The notes beneath the pieces were generated by a model, which was not told where the DNA came from, made no database searches, and saw nothing but the letters and a program-made list of their open reading frames with translations. A program made the position numbers and the translations under genes. From Penicillium oxalicum (Eukaryota > Ascomycota > Eurotiomycetes > Eurotiales > Aspergillaceae): a DNA stretch of 64,000 nucleotides. Positions 1 through 9,853 of this stretch are shown here, one piece after another. The stretch's first letter is position 1; every line of letters begins with the position of its first letter. The stretch lies in NCBI RefSeq assembly GCF_001723175.1, contig NC_064651.1, forward strand, positions 1,550,001-1,614,000. The letters are read 5' to 3'.

Positions 1-1391
1 GTTGATCGATGCGTGGAAAGCGAGGGTCGGATAATCTTTTGAAAGATGACGAACCCAAGCAGCCTGAGATATCATGTTAGCGTACGGTCACGAAAAAAAA
101 CATGATGTGAATGACAAGGATGATGTGTGGGATGTTACTAAGAGTTCAACTATCAAGCCACCATAGATAGGCAGAAGTAGAACTCAACTCTTAAACAAAA
201 CACGTATGTCCCTTACGACTAGCCTTCAAGACGAAGGCCAGTCAACCTCGCTTCAGAAAGAAGTTTGGTGCGGGACATTGTCAATCTACCAAAGCTGTAA
301 CAGACGGACCTCCATTGAAAGAAAAAATACGACAAAAAGTCGCAGGAAGAAGCCTTGACTTAGCGATGGAACGGCGCGATGGCCGAGGAAAGGGGGATGG
401 GATAAAGCAGCGCGATCGAGAGAGGGACAGAGCAGAAGATGCATAAACACAAAGGGGAAAACGAAGAACTGTAGCAAACTTACAGCGACACCTGTGGGGA
501 CCAAGTCGGTCTTGTTCAGCACGAAGATAAGATGCTTGTGAGGTGCTTCCTCGCGGATGTATTTTTCAACACTTCGACAGCGGGTACCGATCGGATCACG
601 AGCATCGAGGACATGAATGACGACGTCGGAAGAGTCGATGACCTTGTACAGCTCGTTCCAGATACGTTTGCTTTGTCCTTTGGAGAAAACGGCCTCGCGT
701 GCAGTGGTGAAGACTGTATCTTCAACAGCACCGACATCACTGGCGACAATGGGAGTTCCATCCTCATGTGTCCCTTGATCGTTTTTCTCAAGATACGAAT
801 CGTGTGTCTTGGCAGTCTCATCAGCAAGGTCTTCCAAGGAAGTAACCCCCAGCTTGACACGCTTTCGTTGGGCCTTTGGACCGAAGGTATCATTGAACGG
901 GTTGTTCTCAATTTCCATCTTCGCCTGGTGCTGCTTGAGGCCATTTACACCATTGGTGTTGTCCCGGATTAGACTCATCGGGAGTTTGTTGGTCTTCAAG
1001 AGCACCTGGTAGGGGTCGGAAGCACGCTCAGCGACAGCTTCGCGGAATGAAGTCAAAGCTTCCTGTGAGATGACTCGAGTATTCCCGAACCATTTCCTGT
1101 TGGGCTCAATGCGAGCAACTGGGGCATCCCGAGACTGGTAGGAGGCAGCGACAGTAATGTCTCCCGCCGCGTTACGTCGGGCCTTGCCATCCTTGAACAT
1201 GTTCAGGGTTTTGATCTTCTTTGCATCACTGTGAGACGTGAAGATTAGCGGCTCATATTCCAACTTCGACGCGAACCAAGTTTGACAGCGTACCGATAGA
1301 AGTTTTCACCCTTCATCTTCACGTTCCCCATGCCATCGTTCACCTTCCCCTGCCTCACCTTACGGGAGGCCTCCTTCTTGCCGGTACCCAT
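1..1391 (-). CDS. nog2: NOG2/NUG2-type nucleolar GTPase, 5' part (C-terminus beyond the window)
   Basis: This is a 60S pre-ribosome assembly GTPase acting in the nucleolus and nucleus. Exons on the minus strand are 1391-1294, 1228-484 and 63-1 (continuing off the edge), with introns 1229-1293 (65 nt) and 64-483 (420 nt). The start at 1391 gives MGTGKKEASRKVRQGKVNDG, the usual NOG2 N-terminus. Splicing 1294/1228 restores NFYRDAKKIKTLNM, which the open frame starting at 1263 lacks. About 302 residues are visible. The circularly permuted GTPase begins with DARDPIGTR and the G4 motif NKTDLVP, and the third exon continues AAWVRHLSKDYPTLAFHAS. G1 and G3 lie outside the window. The long intron carries a snoRNA (separate entry). 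The gene is divergent from the mitochondrial ribosomal protein gene at 1768. Identity is secure from motif order; exon ends are inferred from splice consensus. Confidence 0.93.
130..373 (-). ncRNA. snR191: Intronic H/ACA box snoRNA, snR191-like, guiding two LSU rRNA pseudouridines
   Basis: Seen on the minus strand inside the second NOG2 intron. Hairpin 1 has a lower stem CCA..GCT (369-362) with AGC..TGG. Its pocket halves are AGTCA (360-356) and GTTAC (301-297), and its upper stem is capped by TGCGAC/GTCGTA. An H-box-like AGATTG (287-282) follows 14 nt after the pocket. A TGTCCC/GGGACA-closed extra arm contains a hairpin GACTGGCCTTC/GAAGGCTAGTC. Hairpin 2 has stem TAAGAGTT/AACTCTTA, pocket halves GAGT (185-182) and TAGTTG (152-147), and an ACA box (135-133) three nt before the proposed end. 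The pockets pair with GUAAC-U-A-UGACU and UAACUA-U-G-ACUC, the two neighbouring uridines of LSU helix 69 (yeast 2258 and 2260, from memory). Yeast snR191 modifies these and lies in the NOG2 intron. The H box is non-consensus and the ACA spacing (17 nt) slightly long. The 5' end is approximate. Confidence 0.85.
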
Positions 1392-1767
1392 GATGGGAAC
1401 TTCTCACTGTTTTGAAGAATCAAGTAAAATGACTCGACCTTGCGAAAGAATTTTCGAAGGCGAAGATCAAAAGAAAAAAAAATTGGCAGAGCGCAAAAAA
1501 AAGGAAAAAGGGAAAAGTCTTAGAAAGGCGGAGAGACATTTTTTTTCTGGCGCGAAGCGACTAGCGTGCACGGACCACGGCAAAATCGCTTCTGTTTCTT
1601 CCGATGCTGGTCCCCTGCCCCAGTCAAGCACCGCGAGGCCTCTCCTTCATGAGCCAAGTGTCTTATCGTGTTCAGACGGTGACTGATCAATAATTACTGT
1701 TCAATTCTAGGGGCTCATTATCCCCGAAGTTGCTGGCCACCGTCATTGAACGTGGCATCGGTGCATC
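1392..1767. promoter_or_regulatory. Shared divergent promoter region of NOG2 and the mitochondrial ribosomal protein gene
   Basis: These 376 bases separate two divergent start codons, so both core promoters and 5' leaders must lie here. The left half is A-rich on the plus strand (runs of A at 1474-1503) and a short imperfect G4/C4 inverted repeat lies near 1711-1726. I see no unambiguous TATA box. The function is inferred from position only. Confidence 0.5.
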
Positions 1768-2631
1768 ATGGCTATCCTCCGCAGCAGCCGGGCTGCTACT
1801 TTGCAGGTCCGTGGATTCGCGACTTCAGCAAGTCTCCGAGTTGGACCAGAGTCTCCCCATTTCGTCGATATTCCCCGCATCGTTCAGGCTGGCCCTCCAT
1901 CGAAACCACGCGTCAGGGGCACTCTGCCAGTCCCTCGCGAACTATTCCCAGCCCGCCGTGCGGATAAGCCCAAGAAAGCATACCTCGATGCCGTCACGCC
2001 ATTGCCCTCAGCAGAGCCCACGGTCAACCCGAAAAGCAGTGACCCCGAAAAGCAGGCATTCAGACTCAAGATGGCCGATGTGCGCCGCAAGAACCTACGG
2101 GAGGGCTTGCAGAAATTATACAAACGGAAACAAGCCGCCGAGCAGACCATGTTCAACCGAAGTCTCGAAAACCAAACGCGCCGTGAACGTGTTCTCCAAC
2201 AGCCAGAGGCAGAAGATGAGCGTCTGACCCGGTCGTCTATTGTATCGGCTATGCAGCCCCAGTCACACAAGGTTCTGGCGGACCCGAATCGTGAGGAGCA
2301 TTTGGCTCTTTCCCGCGCGCGGCTTGAGGCTAAGCAAGCGGAGAAGGATGCAATTCGACGGGATCACTTGCAGTCTCTCTACATGAATGCTCGTACTTTC
2401 ATCATCAATGAAGAGCAGCTTGCGGCTGAAATTGATCGAGTGTTCCCCGAAGGAGAGAATGAGGCTTGGCGAAACGACCACCAGCATGGAGAAAACATCT
2501 GGAATCTGGGCATGCCGCCAACCGTTCAATCTATCGTCAATGAAACCCGGAAGAGTGAGACCGCTCGCTGGGATGTCATTCAGGACCGTGTCAAGAAGTT
2601 GGGCGAGCAGATTACTGGAGGCAAGTTGTGA
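1768..2631 (+). CDS. Mitochondrial small-subunit ribosomal protein, mS26/Pet123-like
   Basis: Single-exon gene of 287 residues. The N-terminus (MAILRSSRAATLQVRGFATSA) is Arg/Ser/Ala-rich without acidic residues, as in a mitochondrial presequence. The body carries KPRVRGTLPVPRELFP followed by a long charged, probably helical region rich in R, E and K (residues 95-210, e.g. REEHLALSRARLEAKQAEKDA) and ends KKLGEQITGGKL. This pattern fits the fungal 37S subunit protein Pet123/mS26, and the length is close to that family. Exact family assignment is from recognition, not a search, and another mitoribosomal small-subunit protein is possible. It shares an upstream region with NOG2, so one intergenic segment may serve both cytosolic and mitochondrial ribosome production (inference). 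Confidence 0.72.
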   Translation: MAILRSSRAATLQVRGFATSASLRVGPESPHFVDIPRIVQAGPPSKPRVRGTLPVPRELFPARRADKPKKAYLDAVTPLPSAEPTVNPKSSDPEKQAFRLKMADVRRKNLREGLQKLYKRKQAAEQTMFNRSLENQTRRERVLQQPEAEDERLTRSSIVSAMQPQSHKVLADPNREEHLALSRARLEAKQAEKDAIRRDHLQSLYMNARTFIINEEQLAAEIDRVFPEGENEAWRNDHQHGENIWNLGMPPTVQSIVNETRKSETARWDVIQDRVKKLGEQITGGKL

Positions 2632-4320
2632 TTCTTCTAACTGTTCTACGAAGACATTTGTACAATATTATTCGAGCCTTTGCTTTTTCCAAAAAAAAAA
2701 ACCCTCATATTTCTTTTACTTGACCTCCTGTCCCTGCGAAGCTTCTTTGGTCCAGAATTGGGGACTTGGTATCCTCGTCAGGGCTTGCCATGCCTAACAC
2801 GAAAACGGACTTGACCAGACGATTACCGCGCTGGTCTTGAACTGCTCGCCATCCACTTTCGAAGCACCTACCGCCTTGCGCGCATCAGATCGGCTGAATC
2901 TTCGCTCGCTACGTCACAAAATCCAACCAATCGGTCTAACGAGAAGGAGAATCACGTGGACTCTGTCGCAACCTAGAGACCATGTCTTAAAAAATAAGAG
3001 CGATTCTCAACTTGGAAATCGGTTGATATTCCCACATTTGAGTCTTCACAGGCGCTGATACAATGAGCACCATTGGTATTTACCGTGGACCCAGATACAA
3101 CCAAATTCCTCGGCCATCTCTTGGAGATACTCTGGAGAATGCCCTTTCATGATCTCGCACGAAAATTATCGTTGGGCTTGATCTAAACTGTCCTTCTGAG
3201 GACCATTCCCCATCTAAACACAAAGAAGTACTAATCATACCTTATGGACAGACCAAGTTCCGGTGGACGTCGGAAATCAATTCCTGGGACGTACTACAGG
3301 TCCTCGTTCCTATGGGTGAAAAGGGTCGAAACTATGGTACGCAGCAATATTGGTCAAATGTCAACGAGACTGGGAAATTATCGACTGCATTTCTCGGCGC
3401 AGGTGGATGAGAGTGCGTGATCCTGGAACACGGACTCAAGGTACCAGATCATCGTGCGCCGTCAACCCGTGGTTAAGGCATCCGTGCCTGTCCGGCCGTA
3501 GCGGCACCTCATGTTGTCCAGTGTCCGAGCTCGCGATCGAGACGATACATTATACATGCAGATATTTCATTGTGAGAATCACAGATTATCCTCAAGGATC
3601 TCTTATTCGTGTCACCTGCACATTTAGTATACTTGTCTTCAACAGATCCAGCCACCAGCAAGCTTGACTCTGGAATTCTAAGTGACAGATGTCATTGCAC
3701 ACCTTTGATGCGAATCTTGACTAGGTGAACATATTTGCCAAGTTCGACGTCACCGTACCGATTGGGTCAGCTCTCGATGAGTTGAACAGTTCAACTGTCC
3801 CACACATTTCACTCTCGGCTCACGTTTCACTGTTCAATCTCTTAAGGCCCATCTTCTCCCTGATTGCTGCGGATGGATAGTCCGACTAGAACCAAAAATG
3901 ATGATTTTTTGTCACTGTGGGTTTGTCCTCAAGAACTAGGTCCATCCTGACCGAAGCAAAGTGACTCTCAATGGCCCTCGACCGACATGATCACCTATCC
4001 GTGGGTGTCGCTCCTCACCCGTATCCCGGATATTCATCCCGACTGGTCCCAAGTATTGTCTGAAGGTCTCCCCCGAGTGGGCCTTATACAAATCTTTGTT
4101 CACGAAATGACGCGCTCTTCAGTTCTCCGCTATCGTATATCACATATAAAACACACCAAAGCCCGGCTGTTAGCATCTCGCGTGTCACACGAGTTCAGAC
4201 ATCTGTCGGTTGGGCTCGGGCTCCCTTGAAACTTTTTGTCGGCAACCAAACCTATGATCTCTGCCGCGCACTGCGCATCTTCAATACGCCCAAAATCATC
4301 TCTCATTCCTCGTGGTGGTT
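2632..4320. other. Intergenic region, possible degenerate coding remnant at 3063-3412
   Basis: This 1.7-kb stretch lies between the mS26-like gene and the PIR-like gene. Around 3063-3412 on the plus strand one frame reads as coding-like text (MSTIGIYRGPRYNQIPRPSL, then TKIIVGLDLN and later TKFRWTSEINSWDVLQVLVP) but has a TGA near 3150 and no convincing splice sites. I cannot assign it to a family. A perfect 8-bp inverted repeat with one spacer base lies at 3780-3796. The last few hundred bases should contain the promoter of the gene starting at 4321. Confidence 0.4.
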
Positions 4321-6575
4321 ATGAAGTCGTACTACTTCCTGGCTGTCTTGACTGCTGGTGTCAAGGGTCTAGTGCGACGCACTGAGCCAGTGTGTTGCTT
4401 CCACATCAATGTCTCTGGAGCAGTATCTGGTCCACTAGGCCAGCTGATCGAAGGCCAGACTCGTGTAGAAGACAAGAGTCTACCTCAGTCTGAGTTTTGT
4501 ATTAACTCTGCTGGAGTGATCACCGATAGCACTGGCAAAGGCTGCATCATCACTCGTAAGTACATAATTTTTTTTTTCGATATCTAACCACCGATGCTAA
4601 CGCAGTCGCCTTTCCAGCGGAAACAACTCAGTTCCAATGTGATCAAGGTAAGCCTGGAACTCCAGGTTTCTCGATTTCACCCACGGGACAACTACAATTC
4701 CACGACAATCCAAATTTCATTGCTTGTGAAACTGGCCAAAACGGCGGGAAAAACATCTACACTACCAACAGCGCGTCTGTCACAAAGTGCCAGCCAGTCT
4801 TCTTGAATGCTGACAATTGCTTGAGCTCTGGGGCTGTTCCTGACGGTGCTGGTCCTGTCACGCCTGGAGAAACAGCTATTCCTCACGCATTATGTACAAC
4901 CGTCACTTTTGTGACGACGATGACTGAGACGATCTGTTGGCCTGCCCCGACTGCCGCACCTGGCGCCCCTGGTATTCCCGGTATTCCCGTCATCTCTGGT
5001 GCCCCCAGTGGTCCCGGTGCTCCCAGTGGTCCTGGTGCCCCTATCATCCCTGGTGCTCCCGGTATTTCTAGTGCCCCTATCGTCCCCGGTGCCTCTGGCT
5101 CTCATAGCGCACCGGGGGCTCCCAGCACGCACGTCACTCCCGCTGCTAGTGCTTCTGGCTCTCACAGTGCATCCGGGGCTCCTAGCACGCATATCAGCTC
5201 CGCTCCAAGTGGTGCTCCCAGCGGTTCTGGCTCTCAAAGTGCATCTGGCGCTCCCAGCACGCATATCAGCTCCGCCCCAAGTAGTGCTCCCGGTGGCTCT
5301 GGCTCACACAGCACACCCGAGGCCCCCAGCACGCATGTCAGCTCAGCTCCTTCTAGTGCTTCTGGTGGTCACAGCGGCTCCGTTGGCCCTGGTGGCCCTG
5401 GAACTTCCGGTGCTCCCATTACTCACCTTACCCCCGTTGCTCCTAGTAGCTCCAGCAGCCCTAGTGTTTCTCACGGCCCTAGCACTTCTGGTGGTCCTGT
5501 TGCTCCCGGTAGTTCTGGCGTCCCCAGTGGTCCCATTAAGACTGCTCCAGGTGAAACTGGTCCTGCCACCATCTCGACCGTTACTGCGCCTGGGCATACA
5601 TCTATGATGCCTGGCAGCAGCGTCATGGTCACTTCCGGTGCTTCTCAGTCCTCCCATGGTGTCACATCAGAAACATCTGGGGGCTCTCAGCTGTCGACCC
5701 ATACAACCGCAGCCACCATTTTCCCGCCATCCGAACATTCTTCTGGACTCACTACTAGAACTCCTCCGGTTACAGAAGGCTTATCATCCAGCGCAGCTAC
5801 TCCAGGCCATATAACCAGCTCAAGCACAACTCACACCTCGAGTGTATGTTCGACGTGCGGCCAGACATCAAATCCATCGACGCCTGCCCACATCTCGAGT
5901 ATCTGTTCGACGTGTGGCGAGACAGGCGCACCGACTACTGTTCATAGCTCGACTGTCTGCCCAACGTGCACCGAGCCAATCACTGGCCCCATCAGCACTC
6001 ATACCTCCAGTATCTGTTCAACATGTAGCAAGACCACTGGTGTGCCGACGACAGCTCATACGTCGACTGTCTGCTCAACATGCAGCGAGACCACAAGTGC
6101 ACCTAGCAGTGCTCACACCTCGACTATCTGTTCGACGTGCAGTGAGAAACCTGGCGTGCCCATGTCAATGCACACTTCGAGCATCTGCTCAACATGTAGC
6201 GAGACCACAAGTGCCCCTAGTAGTGTTCACACGTCGACTATGTGTCCCACATGCAGCGAGACGACAAGCACATCGACTGCCACTCTGACCTCGACCATCT
6301 GCCCCACATGCACTGAGACGAAGAGTACCCCTCTTATCACTCGGACTTCTAGCGTTTGTTCCACCTGCACCTTGACCACCGAGACAAGTACGAGCCGTTT
6401 TGTTACATCAACCGTTTCTACGTCAACAAGCAGTATTTGTCCTACTTGCACCACCTCGACACATGTCACTGTTTCGTCAACGACGGTTACCGTGTCCACC
6501 ATGTCTGCGACCTCCACCCTCACCAGCCCCAGCCGGCATCCAAGCTATCGCCGTGTCAAGCGGAAGCGCACGTAG
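4321..6575 (+). CDS. Secreted PIR-like cell-wall protein with Ser/Thr/Pro-rich stalk and eleven CxxC repeats
   Basis: Exons 4321-4555 and 4606-6575 (50-nt intron) give 734 residues. A signal peptide (MKSYYFLAVLTAGVKG) is followed by a dibasic RR that could be a Kex2-type site. Residues about 22-150 resemble the cysteine-containing C-terminal domain of PIR mannoproteins (GVITDSTGKG, TTQFQCDQG, GQLQFHDNPNFIACETG, NIYTTN, TKCQPVFL). Then come a Gly/Ala/Pro collagen-like stretch (about 193-240), Ser/Gly repeats (about 241-325), a low-complexity Ser/Thr segment, and eleven repeats of the type HTSSICSTCSETT (about 485-695). The protein ends in a basic tail (RRVKRKRT) rather than a GPI signal. It is probably heavily O-mannosylated and wall-associated. 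GTAAGCC at 4647 is not a donor, because the frame continues through it. The ATG at 4321 is preferred because upstream in-frame codons are not ATG. Confidence 0.85.
5094..5345 (+). repeat. In-frame tandem repeat of the PIR-like gene, four copies of 60-72 bp
   Basis: Copies begin with TCTGGCTC at 5094, 5154, 5226 and 5298, and each ends with a segment encoding APSTH. Spacing is 60, 72 and 72 bp, so length changes keep frame. Such arrays are prone to copy-number change between strains. Confidence 0.85.
5842..6450 (+). repeat. In-frame array encoding eleven CxxC units
   Basis: The array encodes units of roughly 18-20 residues centred on (S/T)(V/I/M)C(S/P)TC, with spacers rich in Thr, Ser and Pro. 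Every unit contributes two cysteines three apart, 22 in total. Nucleotide identity between units is imperfect, so the array looks old rather than freshly expanded. Confidence 0.85.
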
Positions 6576-8164
6576 TTACAAAAAAAAAAACCTCGAACAC
6601 CACTAGTCGCCGGATTTAGAGATGAAAAGTTGAATCGTCATCTTCGGTATGGACTTGCTTTATTAATATGAATATGTGTTCTCAACCTAGCCGTCTTTTT
6701 GACTTCCCTTCCTTCGCGATTGTCCGTATGGGATAATCAAGTAGAGGCTGATATAGTCCTACGTGATTTTTTTTCCCTTTGCCCTGAAGAAAGCCTGGCC
6801 CGGGATCAGAATACGGCTCGCGAGGTCATTCCCTGTCAGATCAATCAGAACTTGATCCAGTCCAATAGAACAGATGAGGTAGCGATTCGACCCTGCGCAA
6901 ATTGTATGTTCTATGTATGCAATATCAGAAGAGTTTGATCAATCTGCCCGCTGAAACACAAGTCCCACCCTCTGTGCAGCAGAGTATCAGTCAATGGACT
7001 CATATGGAACGAATATCAAGTGGAATCTGTATGAGGCATCCAGCTTGAGGTCCTGAGATCCCCCTTGTGCAGGAGGAGCACAATCCACTTTTACATCCAG
7101 TGGGCTGGAGGGTGGAACCGGCCCACCCACGTGGGTGCGGTACTGAGGGCAGCACGCTGAAAGGTTCTACGGTCGGTCCATGGTACCTGAATCCCATCTT
7201 TATGTAGCCTTGGAGGATTCGGGTGGTGTCCATCCAGAAAACCGTCTTTCTTGATGTAGTACATGATGGAGAAAAATGATCGGATTGACTGTTGAGTCCT
7301 TACGCCTGGTCGAGGTAAAGAAACCGTGCGTAGTAGGTACTGCGTACTGCGTTCTGCGCAATGAGCAGTCAGGACTCGGCTGTGACCAACAGTCTCGACC
7401 TCCTCCGCACAGCAAAGTTTTGATCGGTCCACAAAGATCTCCGACTTGCTCCTCCGGAGTACACAGCCTCTCGGGATTGGTTGCCCTTTTAAGTAATTTT
7501 CTGCGAGACTTTGATGGCGACTACTTTTGACCTCTTTGTGTCGGACAGGTAACTTCATAGTATGTGTATGCTGACACTTCGGAAATCCTTCATCCTTGAA
7601 TGCATCAAGTCCAGGCCGATCATCCGACGACATTCCAAGCCATGGACATAGGCTGCTTTGCCATGCCCCACTTGAATAAGATCAACAAATAGGTATCTTC
7701 CATATCGGGCGCTTTCTCAGTGGCGCTAAACAACGCCAAGCACTCGCCCGGCGCAATAACATGGGCACCTAAATTGGGTGCTTTGTAGCGCCCACCCACC
7801 ACTGGTCCTGTTCAAGTTACTGCCAAGTGCGAACTCCTTCACTTGACGACTCGTCACCGAGTTTCAGGGTCCACTCCCGTCCGTCCAGTCCCTGATTCTC
7901 TGCGAAATCCCCCCCGGTAGACATCAGCCTGAGGCACGCGACCTCCAGAGTGGAGCCCTGTGTACAACTCCCTCACGGTGCTTTGGTCACTTCCCCAGAG
8001 GTCCAGATTCGAGGCTGCCTAGTTGTTTTGCCGTGGGACGGATCTTGGCAAATCCTATCACTGCGCAGTGCACACGCTGGGAATTTCCTCTTTCCTCATT
8101 CTCCTCTGATTCTTTCCGGTTGTGTCACTTCTTGAATTGTGTGTCCTGGTGTATTGCTAGCACG
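6576..8164. other. Intergenic region without a supported gene
   Basis: About 1.6 kb between two plus-strand genes. An A10 run directly follows the stop codon at 6575. A 180-codon minus-strand open frame (7091-7633) has no recognisable motif or splice context. The right end must contain the promoter of the PAP2 gene at 8165; it is pyrimidine-rich around 8080-8115. Confidence 0.6.
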
Positions 8165-9853
8165 ATGGGCGTCCCCGGCCGATTGCCCTTCTCCAAACGA
8201 CGACTCCGACCACGGGTCGTCATTTCGTACGTGCGCTGCATTGGCCATTGGCTTGATCACTGCAACTGACTTTGAGGGATTGTTCACAGATACATCCTCG
8301 ACTACGTGATCATTGTGTACGTCTTCGTCCTCGGGTCTCGAACGAGATGGGAACAGTAACAACGTGACTGTGACTGACCGCCGCCTCTCCGTCTCGCTAG
8401 CGCCTGCGTGGTCGGCTTTTGGATTTTAGACTCGATCGAACCGTTCCACCAACATTTCTCCCTGCAGAACATCTCCTTGCAATACCCCTATGCCGTTCAC
8501 GAACGAATCCCCATCTACCTCGCCCTATGCATCTCGGGCGCCTTTCCCCTCGTGCTCATTGTCGTCTACACCCTCTTCATCGATGGCCTCTTCTCCCACA
8601 AGAAGCCGCAAGACCCCGTCTCGGGGAAGCGTCGCATGCGGGGTCCCTGGCGGTGGAAGGACCGCCTGTGGGAGATGAACTGCGGGATCTTGGGTCTTCT
8701 TCTGTCGCAGGGAATGGCCTTTGTGATCACCCAGGTTCTCAAAAATGCCTGTGGTAAACCTCGCCCGGACTTGATTGATCGCTGTCAGCCTCGCCCGGGC
8801 AGCCACGATCTCCTGGTGTATGGCTTGTCTAATTCCACCATTTGCACTGGAGATCCCAAGATTATCAAAGATGGATTCCGGTCGTGGCCATCAGGTATGT
8901 CCCCCTTGAACATTGACGTGCGTCGGTAACCTCCCTCAATGCACGTTCAAGAAAGCTCCGAGTACTAACGGGGAATGTCTTCTTTAGGCCACAGTAGCTG
9001 TGAGTTTCCCACTACCCGTCCATTTCTCGCCTGGACTCCTGTCTGGGCAGATCAGATCTGCGTGTGTGGAGGGTCTGAACACTAACTTTCGATGATTCAC
9101 CTAGCTTCTTTTGCCGGACTGTTCTACACCGCGCTTTGGTTAGGCGGCAAGCTTCACATCATGGACAACCGCGGCGAGGTCTGGAAAAGCTTCCTCGTTG
9201 TTATCCCCATCGTTGCTGCCACCCTGATTGCTGTCTCCCGCATCATGGATGCCCGTCATCACCCCTTTGACGTGATCACGGGTTCCCTGCTGGGCGTTGT
9301 CTGTGCTACCGTCGCCTATCGCCAGTATTTCCCTCCACTCAGCGAGGCCTGGCGCAAGGGTCGGGCATATCCCATCCGAACCTGGGGCACGGAACCGGCC
9401 CACCCGGCGGATAACGGGATGAGCGATTTTGTCAGTGACAGTACCTCAGCTCTCCGTCATCCCGAACAAGATCGATTGAGTAGCACGCATGGACTGGAGC
9501 AGCGTGCCTCTCCCCCAAGTCGCCCCCTGCCCTCTGGTGCTTCGGGATACACAGCCGCAGGTCCTCCATTTGCCTCTCAGGCCTATGCTCGCCGTCCCCA
9601 CGATCAGGATCCTGACGGGAACTGGTCATCGAGCGAAGATGACGTGGGCAATGGGTATGAGATGCAGCATGGCTATGCGATGACTCAAAATCCGGGGATG
9701 ACCCATGCCTACTCCCCTGCTCCGGCAGTGGATACCACATATCAGTCCCAAATGGCAGCGGCTGGGCTTACGGCACCCAATACATTGCAGGGTGCCGGCC
9801 ATTCACCCGGTCAGGGTCGGCCCTTGACTGATGCGCCATTGCGGGACGTGTAA
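8165..9853 (+). CDS. PAP2-family lipid phosphate phosphatase (Dpp1/Lpp1-like)
   Basis: Integral-membrane phosphatase acting on phosphatidate, diacylglycerol pyrophosphate or related lipid phosphates. Exons are 8165-8226, 8290-8316, 8401-8894, 8988-8999 and 9105-9853, giving 447 residues. All three catalytic motifs are visible: KNACGKPRP (KX6RP), WPSGHSS (PSGH) and SRIMDARHHPFDV (SRxxxxxHxxxD). The PSGH motif is assembled across two splice junctions, with Gly-His-Ser-Ser encoded by a 12-nt exon. Several hydrophobic segments surround the motifs (for example ACVVGFWIL, YLALCISGAFPLVLIVVYTLF, FLVVIPIVAATLIAV). The last 110-130 residues form a polar, probably cytosolic tail rich in Pro, Ser, Gly and His. 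Substrate preference cannot be read from the sequence. Confidence 0.93.

Noticed and set aside
532..972. Plus-strand open frame of 146 codons
   Set aside because: It is antisense to NOG2 exon 2, and the minus-strand protein is conserved and motif-bearing.
4647..4652. Apparent GTAAGC donor in exon 2 of the PIR-like gene
   Set aside because: The frame continues through conserved domain sequence (GKPGTPGFSISPTGQLQF), so no intron is needed.
4999..5607. Plus-strand open frame of 202 codons rich in Leu, Val and Pro
   Set aside because: It is a shifted-frame shadow of the Ser/Pro/Gly repeats of the PIR-like gene.
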